The position numbers and the translations under genes are program-made. A model generated the notes under the pieces. The model worked only from the letters and a program-made list of their open reading frames with translations. It did no database searches and was not told where the DNA came from. A stretch of 64,000 nucleotides of DNA from Peribacillus simplex NBRC 15720 = DSM 1321 (lineage in GTDB: Bacteria > Bacillota > Bacilli > Bacillales > DSM-1321): positions 4,668,001 to 4,732,000 of the forward strand of contig NZ_CP017704.1 in the NCBI RefSeq assembly GCF_002243645.1, in the 5' to 3' direction. Position 1 is the first letter of the stretch. Every line of letters starts with the position of its first letter. Positions 60,288 through 64,000 of this stretch are shown here, piece after piece.

Positions 60288-62204
60288 ATGATGCTTAAAA
60301 CACTGCCTTTTTCGGTAACAAAGGAAGATTCTTTTTACGATAAGCTTTCAGAATGGATCGGTGATGTTTTTTACGATATTCTTCCCGAAAAAGGATTTGA
60401 GCTGCGTGACGAACAAATCTTCATGGCTTTTCAGTTAGAAAAAGCCTTTAAAGAAAAGAATGTAAGTTTTGCTGAAGCAGGGGTAGGGACCGGTAAGACA
60501 TTGGTCTATTTACTATATGCGATTTGTTATGCGAGATATACGAATAAACCGGCAATTATTTCGTGTGCTGATGAAACGTTGATTGAACAGCTTGTCAAAG
60601 AGGAAGGCGACATCCAAAAAATCAAGAATGCCTTAGGTATTGAAGTGGATGTTCGGCTTGCCAAATATCACGATCAATATGTATGTCTTAAGAAATTGGA
60701 TTACGCAGTGAATCATGAAGATTCAGAGGGAATAGATCAGCTATATGATGAGCTTCCCAAGTTTGTTCATGATAACTCATCCATGAACGCCTATACAGCA
60801 TATGGGGACCGTAAACAGTATCCATATTTAAATGATGAAGACTGGTCTAAAGTTGGCTGGGATCAGCTCCAAAACTGTTTTACTTGTGATAAACGCCATC
60901 GTTGTGGGCAAACCCTATCACGGGACCATTACCGAAAATCAAGTGATTTGATCATTTGTTCACATGACTTCTTCATGGAGCATGTATGGACTAAGGAAAA
61001 GCGTAAGCGTGAAGGACAGTTACCATTGCTGCCTGATCATAGCTGCGTTGTCTTTGATGAAGGTCACTTATTGGAATTTGCTGCTCAAAAGGCTTTAACT
61101 TATAAAGTTGGGGAACAAACCCTTGCTTCCGTTTTGGAATTACTTACAGCCAATCAGGTTCGTGAAGAAACCTTATACATCATTGAGGATTTAATTGATA
61201 TCAATGAAGAATTTTTTGATTTGTTAGATGAAAAAGCGATACATGTCAGCGGATCTAATCGTTATGAAATCCCGATGTCCAAAGAAATAACAAGCTTTGC
61301 CCAAAAGCTTCACAAAAAGGTTGAAGAGTTAGAGGAGAACCTTGTTTTTGAAGCGGAAATGTACACGATCAATGATTATGATTTAAAAGTGACGGAAGAA
61401 TATTTAGAGCAGCTGGGCTACTCCCTTTCTCTATTTGTGAAGGATGAACAGGCCGTTTCCTGGTTTGAAGAAAATGAAATGACCAAAACATTGGTCATCA
61501 TGCCAAGGCTTGTACAGGATATTTTGTCTGAACAGGTATTCTCTAAAAAAATTCCTTACATTTTTTCATCGGCAACATTATCGGATAATAAATCCTTCCA
61601 ATATATTGCAGATAGTTTAGGGATAGAAAAGTATGACAGCTTCTCCGTTGAATCGCCATTTGATTACGATGAAGTCATGAAAATGAACATGCCGGTCTTC
61701 GAAAAGGGAGATCAATTGGCAAAACTTCAATATACGATGAGGACAATTGAGGAAAATGAAGGTCGAACACTAGTGTTATTCCATTCAAAAGAAGAATTGC
61801 ATTGGTTCAAGGAAAACTGCCCAACATCTTCTTATCCATTTTATTTTGAAGGGGAAGCGGAAATCAGCGAGCTTGTTAAGAAGTTCCAAGAGGATGAGCA
61901 ATCTGTCCTTTTCTCCTATCATTTATGGGAAGGGCTTGATGTTCCAGGGCCTTCATTACAAAATGTAGTGATACACTCTCTTCCATTCCCGCCACGCGAT
62001 CCAGTTTTCGAGGCCAAACGCAACTCGGTTACCGACGCATTCGAAGAAGTGGATCTTCCATACATGCTCCTTCGATTGCGCCAGGGAATAGGGCGATTGA
62101 TCAGGACGAGCAACGATTCGGGAACAGTCCAGATTTTGATTGAAAAGGATCTTTCGGAACAGGTGAAAGAGAAGATTGTATCCGTCCTTCCTGTAACGCT
62201 TTAA
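60288..62204 (+). CDS. ypvA: DinG/XPD-like iron-sulfur helicase YpvA
   Basis: A 638-residue SF2 helicase without the exonuclease domain found in the dinG of this window. Walker A GVGTGKT at 65-71, a DEGH box in VVFDEGHLLEF, and C-terminal LRLRQGIGRLIRTSND. Four cysteines at C133, C197, C200 and C206 are spaced like the 4Fe-4S site of XPD/DinG helicases. A 5'-3' DNA helicase role in repair is likely. AAAGGGGAG precedes two adjacent ATG codons (60288, 60291); either could be used. A perfect terminator follows. Confidence 0.9.
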   Translation: MMLKTLPFSVTKEDSFYDKLSEWIGDVFYDILPEKGFELRDEQIFMAFQLEKAFKEKNVSFAEAGVGTGKTLVYLLYAICYARYTNKPAIISCADETLIEQLVKEEGDIQKIKNALGIEVDVRLAKYHDQYVCLKKLDYAVNHEDSEGIDQLYDELPKFVHDNSSMNAYTAYGDRKQYPYLNDEDWSKVGWDQLQNCFTCDKRHRCGQTLSRDHYRKSSDLIICSHDFFMEHVWTKEKRKREGQLPLLPDHSCVVFDEGHLLEFAAQKALTYKVGEQTLASVLELLTANQVREETLYIIEDLIDINEEFFDLLDEKAIHVSGSNRYEIPMSKEITSFAQKLHKKVEELEENLVFEAEMYTINDYDLKVTEEYLEQLGYSLSLFVKDEQAVSWFEENEMTKTLVIMPRLVQDILSEQVFSKKIPYIFSSATLSDNKSFQYIADSLGIEKYDSFSVESPFDYDEVMKMNMPVFEKGDQLAKLQYTMRTIEENEGRTLVLFHSKEELHWFKENCPTSSYPFYFEGEAEISELVKKFQEDEQSVLFSYHLWEGLDVPGPSLQNVVIHSLPFPPRDPVFEAKRNSVTDAFEEVDLPYMLLRLRQGIGRLIRTSNDSGTVQILIEKDLSEQVKEKIVSVLPVTL

Positions 62205-62217
62205 CTCAATCCAATCC

Positions 62218-62255
62218 AAAATAAGAGCCAAGGTGCCCCTTGGCTCTTATTTTAT
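62218..62255 (+). terminator. Intrinsic terminator after ypvA
   Basis: AAAATAAGAGCCAAGG (62218-62233) pairs perfectly with CCTTGGCTCTTATTTT (62238-62253). Confidence 0.88.
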
Positions 62256-62336
62256 TTTAATTTATTAATCGGAGTGGTTCTGATATGAAAGATTTTTGTA
62301 TAATATGGTAAAGTGTAGTTGGAAGGAGCAGTGAAT

Positions 62337-63854
62337 ATGAAAAAAAAGGGTATCGATCTGATAGAAAAAGATTTTAAAGAATATGTAAAGAAAATCTCGG
62401 CCTATAATGAAGCTCTCGAGTTAATTTTTTGGGATTTGCGTACAGGTTCACCGAAAAAGGGAGTTGAGCAGCGTTCCGAAGTTATCGGCATGCTTTCCTC
62501 CGAGGTGTTTAATATGAGCACAAGTAAAGAAATGGAATCCTTCATTTCAGAACTTTCGATGGAGAAAGCCACTCTTAGTGAAACGACGAATAAAATGGTA
62601 CTAGAGTGTAGAAGAGAGTTTGAAAGGAATAAGAAAATTCCTGCAAACGAATATAAGGAATTCGTCATTTTACAATCGCGTTCTGAAAGTGCATGGGAAG
62701 AGGCAAGGGAAAAAGCGGATTTTTCTTTATTTCAACCTTATCTGGAGCAAATTGTTGCTTATACCCGTAGGTTCGTAGAGTACTGGGGATATGAAGGGAC
62801 CAAATATAATACCCTTTTAGATATGTATGAACCAGGCATGACTGTAGATATACTTGACAGCGTATTCAGTGAGCTTCGTTCGAGGATCGTTCCTTTGGTA
62901 AAACAGATTGCTGAAAGCGAACATAGACCTGAAACAGCGTTCCTTTATAAAGAATTTCCAAAAGAAAAACAGCATCAACTCAACTTGGAAGTTTTAAAAC
63001 AGCTAGGATACGATTTTCAGGCTGGCAGGCTGGATGAAACAGTTCACCCTTTCGCGACTGGAATTAATAGGGGCGATGTCCGGGTGACGACCCGATACGA
63101 TGAAAATGATTTTAGGGGGGCAATCTTTGGTACCATTCATGAGTGTGGACATGCCATTTATGAGCAGAATATTGCCGAAGAGTTAACCGGAACACTTCTC
63201 GATAGCGGGACATCAATGGGGATCCATGAATCACAATCTTTGTTTTTCGAAAACTTCATTGGACGGAACCACAGTTTCTGGAAAAATAAATTCTCCTTAT
63301 TAAAAGAGTATGCTCCCGAACAATTCACTGATGTGACGCTGGATGAATTTTACCGGGGCATTAACGAATCAAAACCATCGTTCATCCGTATTGAAGCAGA
63401 TGAACTGACGTATCCTCTACATATTATGATTCGGTATGAACTGGAAAAGGCTCTCTTTAATGGGGAACTTGAAGTGAAGGATTTACCGGAAGTATGGAAT
63501 GAAAAATACAAGGATTATTTGGGAATTGTGCCTGAAAATGATGCCATGGGTGTGTTGCAAGATGTACATTGGGCAGATGGCAGCTTTGGTTATTTCCCTT
63601 CTTATGCATTGGGTTATATGTATGCAGCCCAAATCAAGCAATCGATGCTTAAAGATTTGCCTGATTTTGATGGACTGTTGGAAGCGGGTAATATTGCGCC
63701 AATCAGGAAATGGCTTAATGAAAAGATACATAAATACGGAAAAACCAAAAAGCCTCTTGAGATTTTGAAAGAAACGACAGGGGAAGGCCTGAATGTTCAG
63801 TATTTAATACAGTATCTTGAAAGTAAATATAAAGAAGTTTATAAAATCAAATGA
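62337..63854 (+). CDS. ypwA: M32 family metallocarboxypeptidase YpwA
   Basis: A 505-residue cytosolic zinc carboxypeptidase (B. subtilis YpwA is of similar length). Zinc motif H268-E-C-G-H272 in TIHECGHAIYEQ, the ESQSLFFEN segment with the third ligand Glu, HPFATGINRGDVRVTTRYDE in parts and the late DVHWADGSFGYFPSYALG. I chose ATG 62337 because AAGGAG lies just upstream; the TTG at 62319 precedes that site. A terminator follows at 63861. Confidence 0.95.
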   Translation: MKKKGIDLIEKDFKEYVKKISAYNEALELIFWDLRTGSPKKGVEQRSEVIGMLSSEVFNMSTSKEMESFISELSMEKATLSETTNKMVLECRREFERNKKIPANEYKEFVILQSRSESAWEEAREKADFSLFQPYLEQIVAYTRRFVEYWGYEGTKYNTLLDMYEPGMTVDILDSVFSELRSRIVPLVKQIAESEHRPETAFLYKEFPKEKQHQLNLEVLKQLGYDFQAGRLDETVHPFATGINRGDVRVTTRYDENDFRGAIFGTIHECGHAIYEQNIAEELTGTLLDSGTSMGIHESQSLFFENFIGRNHSFWKNKFSLLKEYAPEQFTDVTLDEFYRGINESKPSFIRIEADELTYPLHIMIRYELEKALFNGELEVKDLPEVWNEKYKDYLGIVPENDAMGVLQDVHWADGSFGYFPSYALGYMYAAQIKQSMLKDLPDFDGLLEAGNIAPIRKWLNEKIHKYGKTKKPLEILKETTGEGLNVQYLIQYLESKYKEVYKIK

Positions 63855-63860
63855 ATTAAA

Positions 63861-63906
63861 GGAAGAAGGACTTGGATTAAATGCCAAGGACTTCTTCCAT
63901 TTTTTG
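63861..63906 (+). terminator. Intrinsic terminator after ypwA
   Basis: GGAAGAA (63861-63867) pairs with TTCTTCC (63892-63898), with an inner CTTGG/CCAAG stem, and a run of T follows. Confidence 0.75.
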
Positions 63907-63945
63907 GTTCTGTGATGCTATTAAAAGGAATATGAAGACGGGGTG

Positions 63946-64000
63946 ATGTTTTTCTTGATAGGAAAGTCCATGTTATTTAGGTTTCGTGATTTCACAATTT
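63946..64000 (+). CDS. Possible start of a further gene, cut by the window end
   Basis: ATG 63946 after GGGGTG opens a frame (FFLIGKSMLFRFRDF) that runs off the window. Eighteen codons are too few to identify a product or to be sure it is a gene. Confidence 0.2.
   Translation, partial: MFFLIGKSMLFRFRDFTI

Overview
The window is a chromosomal segment of a low-GC, endospore-forming Bacillaceae. Gene order follows the Bacillus subtilis chromosome from tyrA-aroE to ypwA almost gene by gene. The proteins are clearly Bacillus-like but differ from B. subtilis, and I suspect the Peribacillus (Bacillus simplex) group. That species guess is inference only. Spore genes (sspM, cotD, a yppG-like gene, ypjB), the bacillithiol genes bshA and bshB1 and a type B RNase P RNA support the assignment.

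Layout. 1-5200: end of tyrA, aroE (EPSP synthase), TPR protein ypiA, ypiB, ypiF. 5250-7440: qcrABC, the menaquinol:cytochrome c reductase, with its own promoter and terminator. 7546-10818: ypjA, ypjB, a YugP-type membrane zinc peptidase and a YitT-type membrane protein on the minus strand. 10986-16583: a compact, partly overlapping run ypjD-dapB-mgsA-bshB1-bshA-cca-birA. 16600-19065: panBCD behind a structured leader that looks like the orphan pan RNA motif followed by a terminator. 19174-23980: dinG, ypmA, ypmB, aspB.

24200-40300 is a catabolic island of about 16 kb between aspB and asnS, which are close neighbours in B. subtilis. It encodes meta-cleavage degradation of 4-hydroxyphenylacetate (homoprotocatechuate pathway): a FadR-type GntR regulator, a DapA-like aldolase (HpaI role), HpaE, HpaD, an FAD-synthetase-like protein, a DUF485/sodium-solute symporter pair, a LysR regulator divergent from HpaB, HpaF plus split HpaG1/HpaG2 on the minus strand, a second HpaB homologue broken by a frameshift, and an XylR_N-V4R-PucR-type regulator. 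No flavin reductase (HpaC) and no hydratase (HpaH) is visible. The GntR gene and the hpaG1G2F/hpaB2 divergent region share an unusual paired TCATATATGA operator. The gntR promoter geometry predicts a leaderless mRNA.

40400-63854 returns to conserved core: asnS, dnaD, nth, ypoC, then recU-ponA on the minus strand, yppC, sspM, yppD/yppE-position genes, yppG, an hsp20 gene, an alpha/beta hydrolase with a SigB-like promoter, mrfA-mrfB (DNA repair), a cotD-like coat gene with in-frame repeats, ypsA, gpsB, rnpB, rlmL-like ypsC, cspD, the DinG/XPD-like helicase ypvA and carboxypeptidase ypwA. I saw no transposase, integrase, tRNA or CRISPR array. Start sites were reassigned downstream of the longest ORF wherever a Shine-Dalgarno sequence and family length agreed.
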